From NCBI GenBank assembly GCA_025450755.1, contig JANWLR010000048.1, positions 1 to 64,000 on the forward strand: a DNA stretch of 64,000 nucleotides, given 5' to 3'. Positions 46,655 to 57,295 of this stretch are shown here, piece by piece (the stretch's first letter is position 1; each line of letters begins with the position of its first letter). Both the position numbers and the translations under genes were made by a program. The notes beneath the pieces were generated by a model. It saw nothing but the letters and a program-made list of their open reading frames with translations, ran no database searches and was not told the origin of the DNA. Source of the stretch: Sphingomicrobium sp. Lineage in GTDB: Bacteria; Pseudomonadota; Alphaproteobacteria; Sphingomonadales; Sphingomonadaceae.

Positions 46655-48769
46655 CTATTTCCCCTCGGTTCCGTCGCCCTTCAGATAGTCCGGCGCCATC
46701 ACCGTCGGCTGATTGCTGGGTGACTTCGTTGGCTGCAGGAGCTTCAGGTTGAACTTCTCCTTGAACTGGCAGCCGAACTGGGTGCCGTTGGTCCAGCGGA
46801 CCTCGGCGTCGATCAGCCCGCCGGCGGCGAAGTCGAGCTGGACCAGCGCTCCGACTGGAACTTCTTCGCGGCATTCGACCAGCGCCCCGCCGCTCGAGAT
46901 GTTGCGCAGGCGAGCGCCCTTCACCTGTCCGTGGAAGTGGAGAAGGGCGGCCCGAATGATCCGCATGCGTGGTTCGCGCGGCGGATATTTCTCGACCGGT
47001 CGATCGATGGCGCCCTTCGACGCAAGCTCGCGGGCCTCCTCGGATGGCATCGGCCTGCCGAAGATATAGCCCTGGACAAGCGAGCAGCCGAGGCTGCGAA
47101 CGAGCGCGAGCTCGTCCTGGGTTTCGACGCCCTCGGCCGTCGTTTGCATGTTGAGGTCGGAAGCAAGTCCCACCATTGCCCGGATCAACGCTGCGTTGCG
47201 CCCCTGCGGGTCCGAGGCTCCGGTGACGAACGAGCGGTCGACCTTGATCTTGTCGAACGGGACGCGCTGCAGATAGCTGAGGCTCGAATAGCCGGTTCCA
47301 AAGTCGTCCAGCGCGAGCTTGACCCCGATCGCCTTCAGGCTGGCGATCATGTCGTGGACATGATCGTCGTTGCTGAGGAACACGCCCTCGGTGATCTCCA
47401 GCTCAAGCCTCTTTGCCGGAAGCTGTGTGTCGCTCAGGACCATTCGGACGAGAGTCGGAAGCGCGTGGGATTTGAACTGGATCGGCGACAAATTGACTGC
47501 CACGGTTACGTGCTGCGGCCAGGTTGCGGCTTCGGCGCATGCAGTGCGCAGCACCCATTCCCCGATTTCGTTGATGAGTCCGATTTCCTCGGCCAGCGGA
47601 ATGAACTCGACGGGGCTGACTGGGCCATGCTCGGGGTGGTTCCAGCGGATCAGCGCCTCGAAGCCCGTGACCGCCTCGCTGGTTGCATCGACGCAGGGCT
47701 GGTAGGCGAGCCACAGCTGTTCCTTTTCCAGCGCGACGCGGAGGTCGGATTCCATCAGCTGGCGCTGGCGCGCGGCCTCGTGCATGTCGGGCGCGAAGAA
47801 GCGGAAGCAGCCCTTTCCAGCCGCCTTTGCTGCATAGAGCGCAAGGTCGGCATCGCGCATCAGGTCGTCGGAAGTCCGGTCGTCGTAATCGGACGTGACG
47901 ATTCCGACCGACGCGCCGATCGACACAGCGGTGCCGTTGATTGTGTAAGGCCGCGACAGGCTGTCGATGATCCCCTGGGCAAGGTTCGACAGTTCTTTCT
48001 TGTCGGAGATAGAGGGGAGAACGACTTCGAACTCGTCCCCGCCGAGCCGGCCGACCTGTCCCGATTTGCCAATCACGTCCTGAAGCCTCAGCGCGACGAG
48101 CCGGAGCAATGTGTCGCCCGCGGGATGGCCGAGCGTATCGTTGACCGCCTTGAAACGGTCGAGGTCGAGAAGGAACATCGAGCAACGGTGCTTGCGCCGG
48201 ACGGAGCCTACCATCGCATCGTCGAGCGCCCTGCGCAGCGCTTGGCGATTCGCGAGCCCGGTCAGCGCATCCTGCCGAGCGAGCTTGTCCAGCTCGACTT
48301 CGGACTGACGAATCTTGGTGAGGTCGGAGGCGAAGCCCCGGAAGCCGAAGAACCGCCCGATATCGTCATGGATGGGCCGACCGGTGATCGACCACCAGAC
48401 TTCGGTCTTGGTCTTCGCTCGGACGACGAGATCCTGGAAGGCGACATGTGACGAAAGATAAAAGCCAAGCGTGCGTTCGGAGGTCGCGCTTCCGTCTGCC
48501 GTATCGGTCGAAATCAGGTCGGTGAAGGGACGGCCCACGACATCGTCGGGCTCGCGGCCAAGCGCGCGCGCGACGCTCTCGCTGATGTAGGCGAGCGTCC
48601 CATCCTTCTTGGTTTCCCAGAACCAGCCTTTCTCGCTGTTCTCGAATTCCTTGATGAGGCCTTCGGCGCGCGAAGTTTGCGGACGCGATTCTTCGGCGGG
48701 CGAATTCCCTCCGCTCCTCAACATGCGTCCAATGCTACCCAAGCGTGACTCCTCGTCGTGAGCAGCCAT
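46655..48769 (-). CDS. PAS-GGDEF-EAL-PilZ bifunctional c-di-GMP signalling protein
   Basis: PAS-like N-term, RLGGDEFEVVLP, GFEALIRW / DDFGTGYSSLSYL, C-terminal RLRNISSGGALVEC PilZ motif. Confidence 0.92.
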   Translation of the reverse strand: MAAHDEESRLGSIGRMLRSGGNSPAEESRPQTSRAEGLIKEFENSEKGWFWETKKDGTLAYISESVARALGREPDDVVGRPFTDLISTDTADGSATSERTLGFYLSSHVAFQDLVVRAKTKTEVWWSITGRPIHDDIGRFFGFRGFASDLTKIRQSEVELDKLARQDALTGLANRQALRRALDDAMVGSVRRKHRCSMFLLDLDRFKAVNDTLGHPAGDTLLRLVALRLQDVIGKSGQVGRLGGDEFEVVLPSISDKKELSNLAQGIIDSLSRPYTINGTAVSIGASVGIVTSDYDDRTSDDLMRDADLALYAAKAAGKGCFRFFAPDMHEAARQRQLMESDLRVALEKEQLWLAYQPCVDATSEAVTGFEALIRWNHPEHGPVSPVEFIPLAEEIGLINEIGEWVLRTACAEAATWPQHVTVAVNLSPIQFKSHALPTLVRMVLSDTQLPAKRLELEITEGVFLSNDDHVHDMIASLKAIGVKLALDDFGTGYSSLSYLQRVPFDKIKVDRSFVTGASDPQGRNAALIRAMVGLASDLNMQTTAEGVETQDELALVRSLGCSLVQGYIFGRPMPSEEARELASKGAIDRPVEKYPPREPRMRIIRAALLHFHGQVKGARLRNISSGGALVECREEVPVGALVQLDFAAGGLIDAEVRWTNGTQFGCQFKEKFNLKLLQPTKSPSNQPTVMAPDYLKGDGTEGK

Positions 48770-48870
48770 GCTCGGATATGGTTTAAATTTTATTAGGTTC
48801 GCGACTGCTTGGCGGAAAGAAATAGCGATTTGCAGGGGGAACCTGCGGCACGGCAGGCGATTGGCCTCAC

Positions 48871-49551
48871 ATGACAAATCCGGTCGCATTTCTCTTCGAT
48901 CTCGACGGCACGCTGGTCGACAGCGTCTACAACCATGTCCGCGCCTGGCATCTGGCGCTCCAAGAGCAAGGATTCGATCTTTCGTTCTGGCGAATTCACC
49001 GCAAGATCGGAATGAGCGGCGGCCTTTTCACGGCCCAGCTCGAACGCGAGCTCGGACGAACGATCGATGAATTGAGCAAGGACAAACTGCGCGACCGGCA
49101 TGCCGCGCTGTTCCGCGAACTTGCGGGTGAGGTCGTGCCGCTTCCCGGAGCAGCCGAGCTCTTGCAGACGCTGACCGATCTGAAATTGCCGTGGGCGATC
49201 GCGACCAGCGGGCGCATGCGGACTGCCGAGGCGAATCTGCGCAGCCTCGAGCTCGACCCCGCCCGGGCGACCGTCGTTACGCGAGACCAGGTCAAATATG
49301 CGAAGCCCGATCCCGACCTTTTCGTCGAAGCAGCACGCCGGCTCGGAACGACGACCCGGGGTTCCTACGTCATTGGCGACAGCATCTGGGACATGATTGC
49401 GGCGGCGCGCTGCGGCGCTCTTGGCATCGGTCTCCTGTCGGGGGGCTACGGCGCCGAGGAGCTCGAACGCGCGGGAGCCCTGCGAGTCTATGACGATCCG
49501 GCGGACATGCTAGTTCATCTGGATGAAATCGCCCCGAGGACGAGGGATTGA
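48871..49551 (+). CDS. HAD superfamily hydrolase (phosphoglycolate phosphatase-like)
   Basis: FLFDLDGTLVDSVYNHVRAW, ATSGRMRTAEANL, KYAKPDPDLFVEAARRLG, VIGDSIWDMIAAARCG. Confidence 0.9.
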   Translation: MTNPVAFLFDLDGTLVDSVYNHVRAWHLALQEQGFDLSFWRIHRKIGMSGGLFTAQLERELGRTIDELSKDKLRDRHAALFRELAGEVVPLPGAAELLQTLTDLKLPWAIATSGRMRTAEANLRSLELDPARATVVTRDQVKYAKPDPDLFVEAARRLGTTTRGSYVIGDSIWDMIAAARCGALGIGLLSGGYGAEELERAGALRVYDDPADMLVHLDEIAPRTRD

Positions 49552-50821
49552 CGCACCGGCGCACCGCGAAACTCCTGTCCTCCCGCCGCACTCGCTGGCT
49601 GTCGCTGCATTTTCAACGATCGTCGAATGGTATGATTTCACGCTCTACCTCTATTTTGCAACGGTGCTCGCCCGTGTCTTTTACGGCGGCGGACGGGGCT
49701 CTCTTCTCCTGACGCTCGGCGGGTTTGCGATCGCTTATTTGATGCGGCCGCTGGGGGCGATCTTCTTCAGCCATATCGGTGATCGTCGTGGTCGCCGGCG
49801 CATGATGCTGATGTCGGTAGCAATGATGACCGCAGCGATGCTCGCCACCGCGCTATTGCCGACCCGAGCGGCGGTCGGGCCGGTCGCCGGATGGCTGCTC
49901 CTGCTGCTGCGCTGTATGATGGGTGTCTCGGTGGGCGGCGAATATACCGGAGTCGTCGCCTATCTGCTCGAAGGCGCCAAGCCGGCCCGGCGTGGGCTCA
50001 TCACCTCCTCGGCATCGGCCGCGAGCGAAGTTGGCGCCCTGTTCGCCGTCGCTGTTTCCGCAGCGACGGTCGGCTCGATGAGCGAGGTCGATCTTGCCAG
50101 CTGGGGTTGGCGCATCCCCTTCTTCGTCGGCACCGCACTTGCCGCTTCGGTGTGGATCGCGCGCTCGACGATGCATGAATCTCCGGAGTTCAAGCGCCAG
50201 CAGGAGGATGGCACGGTTCCGGACCTCCCGCTTCGTCACGCGGTGACCAGCCACCCAAAAGGGATTGCGCGCGGATTCGCCATCTCGGCGCTGGGATCGA
50301 TCACTTATTATGTCGGGATCACCTATATCCCGGCATTCCTGACATCGGTCGGAAAGCTTTCGGAGCGGCAATCCTTGTCGCTCTCGAGTGTCGCGGCCGC
50401 TGCAGTGATCCTTGTGACGCCGCTTACCGGGGCCCTCAGCGACCGGATCGGCCGCAAACCAGTCCTGCTCGGCGTCTGCATCGCAAGCGCGGTGCTTCCG
50501 ATCATCCTCTTCTCGCTGATGGCAAGCGGCGCGCACGGGCAGGCGCTCGCGGGCGCCGTGATCCTCGCAGCGCTGGCTGGGGCAGTCAGTGCCGTCGGAG
50601 CCGTTGCAACCGCGGAGCAGTTCCCGGGTGAAGGGCGGATCACAGGACTTGCGCTTGGTGCGACGATGGCAACGGCCATTTTCGGCGGCCTCTCGCCTTA
50701 TGCGGCACAGCTGCTGGTCGAACGAACCGGGTGGCCGACGGCGCCGGGAATCATGATCGCCCTTGTCGCGCTGGCCGTCCTGCCGGTGCTCGTGATGATG
50801 CGTGAGACAGCGCCGCACTGA
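49523..50821 (+). CDS. MFS transporter, metabolite:H+ symporter (MHS) type
   Basis: STIVEWYDFTLYLYFA, GGFAIAYLMRPLGAIFFSHIGDRRGRR, GVSVGGEYTG. Confidence 0.88.
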   Translation: MKSPRGRGIDAPAHRETPVLPPHSLAVAAFSTIVEWYDFTLYLYFATVLARVFYGGGRGSLLLTLGGFAIAYLMRPLGAIFFSHIGDRRGRRRMMLMSVAMMTAAMLATALLPTRAAVGPVAGWLLLLLRCMMGVSVGGEYTGVVAYLLEGAKPARRGLITSSASAASEVGALFAVAVSAATVGSMSEVDLASWGWRIPFFVGTALAASVWIARSTMHESPEFKRQQEDGTVPDLPLRHAVTSHPKGIARGFAISALGSITYYVGITYIPAFLTSVGKLSERQSLSLSSVAAAAVILVTPLTGALSDRIGRKPVLLGVCIASAVLPIILFSLMASGAHGQALAGAVILAALAGAVSAVGAVATAEQFPGEGRITGLALGATMATAIFGGLSPYAAQLLVERTGWPTAPGIMIALVALAVLPVLVMMRETAPH

Positions 50822-50932
50822 TCCGCCCGTCGAGGCGCCGAGGCCACCCGTCGAATGAACTGCCGTTCACTCATCGGCGGTTCACCTTTTGGAGTCGAAT
50901 TCAGCTTCCGCGCCTAAAGCGGGAGAATCGCC

Positions 50933-51133
50933 ATGGACCTCAACTATGTCTTCCTTCGGCAGCAGGTTGAGCGCAGTCTCGCCAAGTCTGCCGACAGCGA
51001 GGCTGCGCGCGAGGCGCATAAGGAACTCGCCCGCGCCTATGAGCTGCAGATCGAGCGCAAGAGCGGCGGAAGGATCTTCTTCCGCGAGATGGCCCAGGTC
51101 GGCGAGAGCCGAAGCCCGTCAGCATCGTCTTGA
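50933..51133 (+). CDS. small hypothetical protein
   Basis: MDLNYVFLRQQVERSLAKSADSEAAREAHKELARAYELQIERK; C-terminus runs antisense into the sugar-transferase remnant. Confidence 0.5.
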   Translation: MDLNYVFLRQQVERSLAKSADSEAAREAHKELARAYELQIERKSGGRIFFREMAQVGESRSPSASS

Positions 51134-51310
51134 TCGTTCGGAAGAAGATCAGAACATCGAGCCAGGGCGAAAAATATTTGATGTAGTAGAAATCATACTG
51201 GAGCTTTCGGTGCACCGCGCCGACATCCGCGACATCACCCTGATTGACCTGGGCCCACCCTGAAATCCCTGGCTTCACCACGTGACGGTAGCGGTAAAAT
51301 GGAATGAGAT
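51118..51310 (-). pseudogene. C-terminal remnant of an undecaprenyl-phosphate sugar transferase
   Basis: IPFYRYRHVVKPGISGWAQVNQGDVADVGAVHRKLQYDFYYIKYFSPWLDVLIFFRTIKTMLTGFGSR; N-terminal catalytic part and native stop missing. Confidence 0.75.
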
Positions 51311-51408
51311 AGCCCAGATCAACAACGACGATGCGCGGATTCCCAAGCATTGCCAGTGACTGTAACCGCTGACGCCATTTCGAAATACGGCTTTAGTCCA
51401 ATGGTGAT

Positions 51409-52725
51409 CTATCTGTGGAGGATACGTCCTCGGCCGACGCCGTAATAGGTCAATCCGGCGGACTCTGCTTCGTCAGGGTCATAGACGTTGCGCAAGTCGA
51501 CCAGGACCTTGCCCTTGAGCAATTCGGCGATGCGCTCGAGGTCGAGCGCCCGGAACTCATCCCATTCCGTAACGATGACCAGCGCGTCGGAGCGCTCGGC
51601 GGCGGCATAAGCGTCATTGGCAAATTCAACGCCAGTGAAGACTTTTTCCGCTTGTTCGCGGGCGACGGGATCGAACGCCGAGAGGGTAGCGCCTCGCTCG
51701 ACCAGTCCATTGACGAGCGGAATGGACGGAGCTTCGCGCATGTCGTCGGTGTTTGGCTTGAATGCAAGGCCAAGCACTCCGATCCGCTTTCCCGCGACAT
51801 CGCCGCCAAGCGCCCCGACAACCCGCTCGACCATCTGCTCCTTGCGCCGGTCATTGACCTCAACCGTCGTACGCACGATCCGCTGGTCTACTCCGGCGAG
51901 GTCGGCAGTTTTCAGAAGCGCGAGCGTGTCCTTCGGGAAACAACTGCCGCCATAGCCCGGTCCCGCGTGCAGGAACTTCGCGCCGATGCGATTATCCAGC
52001 CCGATCCCGCGAGCGACATCCTGGACGTCGGCATCGACCGCCTCGCACAGGTCGGCAATCTCGTTGATGAAGCTGATCTTGACCGCGAGAAACGCATTGG
52101 CCGCATATTTGGTCAGCTCAGCGGTGCGCCTTCCGGTGATCAGGATCGGAGCGCGGTTGAGGAAAAGCGGCCTGTAGATTTCGCGAAGCACATCCTGCGA
52201 ATGTGCATCCTCAGCACCGACCACGATACGATCGGGATGTTTGAAGTCGGCGATCGCTGCACCCTCGCGCAGGAATTCCGGGTTCGACGCCACCGAGATG
52301 TCGGTGATGCCCTCCTCACGAAGAATGGTTTCGATCTGGTCGCCGGTGCCGACCGGGACGGTCGATTTTGTGACGACGACCGTTCCGGGCCTGATCACCA
52401 TCGCGAGCTCGCGGACTGCGTCGAAGACAAAAGTCAGGTCGGCATGGCCATCGCCGCGCCGGGTGGGCGTGCCCACGGCGATGAACACAGCTTCGGCACT
52501 TTTGACCGCTTCCGGCAGATCGGTCGTGAAACTCAGCCTGCCACGCTCGGCATTCGACCTGACGAGCGCCTCGAGACCCGGCTCCCAGATCGGCATGACG
52601 CCGGCATTCAATCCCTCGATCTTCGCGGAATCCTTGTCGACGCACGTTACCTGGTGACCGAAGTCCGCGAAGCATGCACCCGAGACGAGGCCCACATAGC
52701 CGGTCCCGATCATTGCAATTCGCAT
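51409..52725 (-). CDS. ugd: UDP-glucose/GDP-mannose dehydrogenase family protein (UDP-glucose 6-dehydrogenase)
   Basis: [56 protein letters not shown]. Confidence 0.95.
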   Translation of the reverse strand: MRIAMIGTGYVGLVSGACFADFGHQVTCVDKDSAKIEGLNAGVMPIWEPGLEALVRSNAERGRLSFTTDLPEAVKSAEAVFIAVGTPTRRGDGHADLTFVFDAVRELAMVIRPGTVVVTKSTVPVGTGDQIETILREEGITDISVASNPEFLREGAAIADFKHPDRIVVGAEDAHSQDVLREIYRPLFLNRAPILITGRRTAELTKYAANAFLAVKISFINEIADLCEAVDADVQDVARGIGLDNRIGAKFLHAGPGYGGSCFPKDTLALLKTADLAGVDQRIVRTTVEVNDRRKEQMVERVVGALGGDVAGKRIGVLGLAFKPNTDDMREAPSIPLVNGLVERGATLSAFDPVAREQAEKVFTGVEFANDAYAAAERSDALVIVTEWDEFRALDLERIAELLKGKVLVDLRNVYDPDEAESAGLTYYGVGRGRILHR

Positions 52726-52841
52726 CCTTCACTCCCCGCGGTTTGAACGAGCCCTTAGCCACGCTTTTTGACGATGAACAAGGAGTTCGGCCGAAGGCCT
52801 CGATTTCGCCCCAAAATCACTATATTGGCCCGGCTCTTCCG

Positions 52842-54176
52842 ATGAACGTCACAACTCTCCCTAAGCCCCCGCGCGTCGGGCTGGTCTCGCTCGGCTGTCC
52901 CAAGGCTCTGGTCGACAGCGAGCGAATCATGACCAAGCTGCGCGCGGAAGGATATGACATGTCGCCCGACTATGCGGGTGCCGACGTGGTTCTGGTCAAC
53001 ACCTGCGGCTTCCTCGATTCCGCCAAGGAAGAGAGCCTCGAGGCGATCGGCGAAGCGATCGCCGAGAATGGGCGGGTGGTCGTCACCGGCTGCATGGGCA
53101 AGGAAGCGGAAGTCATCCGGAACCGCTTCCCCGACGTCTTCGCCGTCACCGGGCCGCAGCAATATGAGGAAGTCGTCGCGGCGGTCCACGACGCCGCGCC
53201 GCCGGTTCCTTCACCCTTCGTCGACCTGGTGCCCGAGGCCGGGCTCAAGCTCACCCCGCGCCACTATAGCTATTTGAAGATTTCGGAGGGCTGCAATCAC
53301 CGCTGCGCCTTCTGCATCATCCCGCATCTTCGCGGCGACCTCGTGAGCCGCCGCCCGGACGCAATCCTGCGCGAAGCCGAGAAGCTGGTGGCCGCCGGCA
53401 CCAAGGAGCTTCTGGTCATCAGCCAGGACACCAGCGCTTATGGCGTCGACATCCGGCACCAGCCGCGCTTCTGGAAGGGTGAATCGGTTCGCGCCCATAT
53501 GACCGACCTGTCGCGCGAATTGGGCAAGCTCGGCGCATGGGTACGGCTCCACTACGTCTACCCCTACCCGCACGTGAACGACGTGATTCCGTTGATGGCG
53601 GATCGGCTGGTCCTTCCCTATCTCGACATCCCGTTCCAGCATGCCAGCCCGAACGTGCTTCGCCGCATGCGGCGCCCGGCCAACGACGCGAAGGTGCTCG
53701 AGCGTCTTCGGAACTGGCGTTCGGCTGTGCCGGACTTGGCCATCCGCTCGAGCTTCGTTGTCGGCTTTCCCGGCGAGACCGAGGAGGATTTTGCCTATCT
53801 CTTGGCCTGGCTCGAGGAAGCGCAGCTCGACCGGGTCGGGGCGTTCAAGTTCGAAGCGGTCGAAGGCGCACCCGCAACCTCAATGGACGACCAGGTCCCC
53901 GAAGGGTTGAAGCAGGAGCGCTACCAAGCTGTCATGGCGCTTTCCGCGCGAATTTCTGCCGAGAAGCTCGCCGGCAAGGTCGGATCGACCATCGATGTCC
54001 TCATCGACGCCGTTGATGACGAGACCGGTGGAGCAACCGGTCGCTCGAAGGCGGATGCGCCCGAGATCGACGGCGAAGTCCAGCTGCGCGATGCCGGCGG
54101 TCTGGAGGCCGGCGACATCGTGAGCGTGCGCGTTGAGGATTCGGACGAGCATGATCTCTACGGCGTTCCGCTTTAA
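52842..54176 (+). CDS. rimO: ribosomal protein S12 methylthiotransferase
   Basis: [62 protein letters not shown]. Confidence 0.95.
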   Translation: MNVTTLPKPPRVGLVSLGCPKALVDSERIMTKLRAEGYDMSPDYAGADVVLVNTCGFLDSAKEESLEAIGEAIAENGRVVVTGCMGKEAEVIRNRFPDVFAVTGPQQYEEVVAAVHDAAPPVPSPFVDLVPEAGLKLTPRHYSYLKISEGCNHRCAFCIIPHLRGDLVSRRPDAILREAEKLVAAGTKELLVISQDTSAYGVDIRHQPRFWKGESVRAHMTDLSRELGKLGAWVRLHYVYPYPHVNDVIPLMADRLVLPYLDIPFQHASPNVLRRMRRPANDAKVLERLRNWRSAVPDLAIRSSFVVGFPGETEEDFAYLLAWLEEAQLDRVGAFKFEAVEGAPATSMDDQVPEGLKQERYQAVMALSARISAEKLAGKVGSTIDVLIDAVDDETGGATGRSKADAPEIDGEVQLRDAGGLEAGDIVSVRVEDSDEHDLYGVPL

Positions 54177-54238
54177 CCGCTTGGTCACTGAAGCTTGCCC
54201 CAGCGGCCGCCCGAACAGCCCTGCCTGAGACCCCGCTC

Positions 54239-54757
54239 TCAGAAGCCGAAATTCATTCCAGCGCAACTCGCGGGCGTGAGATCATATTGCGCGAACAGCC
54301 TCTCCGGCTTGTCCTTCGGCTTCTCGAGAATCGTCCATCGCCAACCCTTGCCGACATGCGTGAAGTCGTTGGTGTAGACCGCGTCCGGGAAGCGGTAGTC
54401 GAGCGTAAAGCCATCGGCGGTCACATGCCCCAGGCCAAGCGACGGCTCGTAAAGCCCGCCGAAGGTGTCCATCCAGAAGGAACCGATCGCGTTGGGCTTT
54501 TCGCCTGCGCCATAGGTGATCGCCGCCTCATATGGCTGCGCGGGCGGGACCGAGCGCACGTGAAGAATGAAATAGCGGCCGCCAAGATGCCACTCGCCAC
54601 GGATGATCGACGTCGAGTCCTTGCCGCGGACCTGCGCCGGAGCCTTCCAGCAGCCGGCAAGAGCCGACAAGGCTTTCAAGCCAGGAGTCTGCGGCGTGTC
54701 CTTCGAGAGCGACGCCGCCAGGAGCAATGCAAACATCAAAAGCTGCCCCCGTCGCAA
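54239..54757 (-). CDS. DUF1579-like secreted hypothetical protein
   Basis: LSALAGCWKAPAQVRGKDSTSIIRGEWHLGGRYF. Confidence 0.55.
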   Translation of the reverse strand: MRRGQLLMFALLLAASLSKDTPQTPGLKALSALAGCWKAPAQVRGKDSTSIIRGEWHLGGRYFILHVRSVPPAQPYEAAITYGAGEKPNAIGSFWMDTFGGLYEPSLGLGHVTADGFTLDYRFPDAVYTNDFTHVGKGWRWTILEKPKDKPERLFAQYDLTPASCAGMNFGF

Positions 54758-54820
54758 GTGCCTGGAGCGGCTTTTCGCAGAGGACTCGACAGTCTGTCCA
54801 CTGCAGCTAGGGTGCCGCTC

Positions 54821-56209
54821 ATGCTGAAAACCATGTTCGCGCTGCTCGCGCTTGTTGCGTCCCCCGCCCTAGCCCAGGCTCTCACGCCCGCCGAAGCCAG
54901 CAAGATCGATGCGATCGTCACCCGGAACCTTGCCGCCGACGGCGTTCCGTCCGCCGAGGTCGCAATCGTCCGCGACGGGAAGATCATCCTCAACAAGGCC
55001 TATGGCCGCGCCAACGACCATATGCTCGCGCGGACCGACCTGCCCTATCAGATCGCTTCCAACTCCAAGCAGTTCACGGCGATGGCGGTGCTGCTTTTGG
55101 AGGACGAGGGCAAGCTCAGCCTCGACGACCATGTATCCAAGTTCCTGCCCGGAATCAGTGAAGGCGATCGGATTACGATCCGTCAGCTCCTCTCCCACAC
55201 GTCGGGCATCGAGGATTTCTGGCCGCAGGATTACAGCTTCGAAGCGATGTCGCATCCAACGACACCGCAGGGGATCGTCGACCGCTGGGCAAAGAAGCCC
55301 CTGGACTTCCAGCCTGGAGACCAGTGGCAATATTCAAATACGGGCTATGTCGTTGCAGGAATGATCGTCGAGAAGGTCAGCGGCGAGCCGCTGATGAAGT
55401 TCCTCCAGGAGCACATCTTCAAGCCGCTCGGAATGACCAGCGTCATCGACCAGGATAAGACCTATACAACCGCCTTTCCAAGCGGGTACGGGCGCTATGC
55501 GCTCGGGCCGGTGCGGCCCGTCATCCCCCCTGCCCCGGGCTGGCTCTACGCAGCCGGAGAGCTGTCGATGACGGCCGAAGACCTCGCCAAGTGGGACATC
55601 GCGCGCATCAACCGGGCGGTCATTCCCGCTGACGACTGGCAGGTGCAGGAAACGCCGGTCAGGCTCAACGACGGCAAGGACACGGGCTACGGCCTTGGCG
55701 TGTCGATCCGCCCCGGCCCGCCACGCGCGATCACCCACACTGGCGAGGCCGTCGGATTCCTGTCCGCGAACGCCGTCTACCCGGACCAGCGCGACGCGGT
55801 GGTCGTGCTCACCAACAGCTGGGCCGGCGGAGCCTATGGCAGGATCGCGCGTGACATCGCCAAGGTCATCCTCCCCCCAGCAGAGCAGGACTCGGTCGAA
55901 GCGGCTCAGGCGGCACGAGCGCGCGCCGTTTACGACGAGCTTCGCCGCGGCCGGCTCGACCGGTCACAGCTGACCGCCAATGCCAATTTCTATTTCGCGC
56001 CGCAGGCGATCGCCGACTTCGGGTCGAGCCTTGGCCCGCTCGGCGAGCCAACTTCGTTTGAAGCCGATGGGAAGCCCGTTTTGCGCGGCGGCTTCGTGAT
56101 CCAGGGCTATACGATCAAATATCCCGGCAAGACGTTGAGGCTGTCCACTTTCTACGAGCCCGGAGCCAATGGCCGGATCGAGCAGTTTCTCGTGACCGCG
56201 GGGGAGTAA
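54821..56209 (+). CDS. beta-lactamase family serine hydrolase
   Basis: signal peptide; YQIASNSKQFTAMAVLLLEDEGKLSLDD (SxxK), QYSNTGYVVAGMI (YxN-like). Confidence 0.9.
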   Translation: MLKTMFALLALVASPALAQALTPAEASKIDAIVTRNLAADGVPSAEVAIVRDGKIILNKAYGRANDHMLARTDLPYQIASNSKQFTAMAVLLLEDEGKLSLDDHVSKFLPGISEGDRITIRQLLSHTSGIEDFWPQDYSFEAMSHPTTPQGIVDRWAKKPLDFQPGDQWQYSNTGYVVAGMIVEKVSGEPLMKFLQEHIFKPLGMTSVIDQDKTYTTAFPSGYGRYALGPVRPVIPPAPGWLYAAGELSMTAEDLAKWDIARINRAVIPADDWQVQETPVRLNDGKDTGYGLGVSIRPGPPRAITHTGEAVGFLSANAVYPDQRDAVVVLTNSWAGGAYGRIARDIAKVILPPAEQDSVEAAQAARARAVYDELRRGRLDRSQLTANANFYFAPQAIADFGSSLGPLGEPTSFEADGKPVLRGGFVIQGYTIKYPGKTLRLSTFYEPGANGRIEQFLVTAGE

Positions 56210-56339
56210 TTCGGGCGGCGTCAACGCCGAGGCTCTGGGTTCCATTGGACCAGCAGCATCAACTCCTGCCATGATCGACGAGGCGGGCGAGGCAGACATA
56301 GCCCGCGAGCTTCGTTTGCGCGCTCGACACAGAATTTCG

Positions 56340-56879
56340 TCAGCGAAGATCTTTTTCCATTCGCACGAGCGGTACACGAATGCCACCAACAGGAGCGCTC
56401 AACACCGGTTCGACCTAGACATATCCGCACGCTTTGTACAGCGGCACGCCCGCCATCGTCGCCATCATCCTAGCCTTACGAAAGCCCGCGCGCATCGCCG
56501 CTTCCTCGCAGAGTCTGATGACGATCCAGCCGACACCTTGCCGAGCGAAATCGGGGTCGGTGTACATCGCGCGAATCCTTGCTGAGTCGGTCGCCGGATC
56601 CAGCGCTTTCGGCTCCCTCGAGACCATGCTGTCGTCGCCGCCGTACAAGGTTGAGCGCCAGCTCCAGCCGCCGCAGCCGGCAACCCTCCCGCCGCTCTCG
56701 ACGATAAAGTAGGTGCCGTCGCGAACCGGCTGCGTGTCGAGGCCCATCACCGTCTGACTGACCCGCACTTGTTCGGGGGTGAGGAAGCCGTCCTGGAGCT
56801 TCTCGATGGACCGACGCATCACCTCGCGCAGGCCCTCGAGGTCGTCGATCGAGGCAAGTCGGTGAGTGAAGCCCGGCAC
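56340..56879 (-). pseudogene. GNAT family N-acetyltransferase interrupted by in-frame amber codon
   Basis: ORF 56415-56879 ends ..AGVPLYKACGYV*, and the same frame continues VEPVLSAPVGGIRVPLVRMEKDLR* to 56340. Confidence 0.6.
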
Positions 56880-56885
56880 CTTTGC

Positions 56886-57137
56886 TCAATATCCTTCGAC
56901 GTCTCCGACATTCGACCGCGGGTCGATCGCGCCGCAGAGCCGGTCGCGGCCGAGCGGCTGCGCGCCAATCGCTGGAGCGCCGACGAGGATTGCGGCCACC
57001 TGGTTTTCGCACGACATTGGCATGACCTTGTGGCCCATCGCCTCGAGCCTTGCTATCGTCTCGGCGCTGAGCCCGAACTTCTCGTAGCCGACCTCGTCCG
57101 GCAACCACTGATGATGGACGCGCGGCGCATCGACTGT
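56886..57137 (-). pseudogene. C-terminal remnant of gamma-glutamyltransferase
   Basis: TVDAPRVHHQWLPDEVGYEKFGLSAETIARLEAMGHKVMP...GAIDPRSNVGDVEGY*; only the extreme C-terminus is present. Confidence 0.7.
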
Positions 57138-57295
57138 TCATTGCGCCGGATAGGGCGAATGACCGCTTTTCCACCCCCTTTTGCCATTAGAAACTCCTGT
57201 CCTACAGCCCTTCGTTTGAGATAACTGCCCCGCCTCCTTTTTCTCGGGCGGCACGAATGGCCACAAAGCTCAAAAATCTCGTCTAAGGGCTCCGC

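Noticed and set aside
46931-48451. 506 aa + strand ORF
   Set aside because: Antisense shadow of the PAS-GGDEF-EAL-PilZ gene.
51415-52746. 443 aa + strand ORF
   Set aside because: Antisense shadow of ugd, whose motifs are unambiguous.
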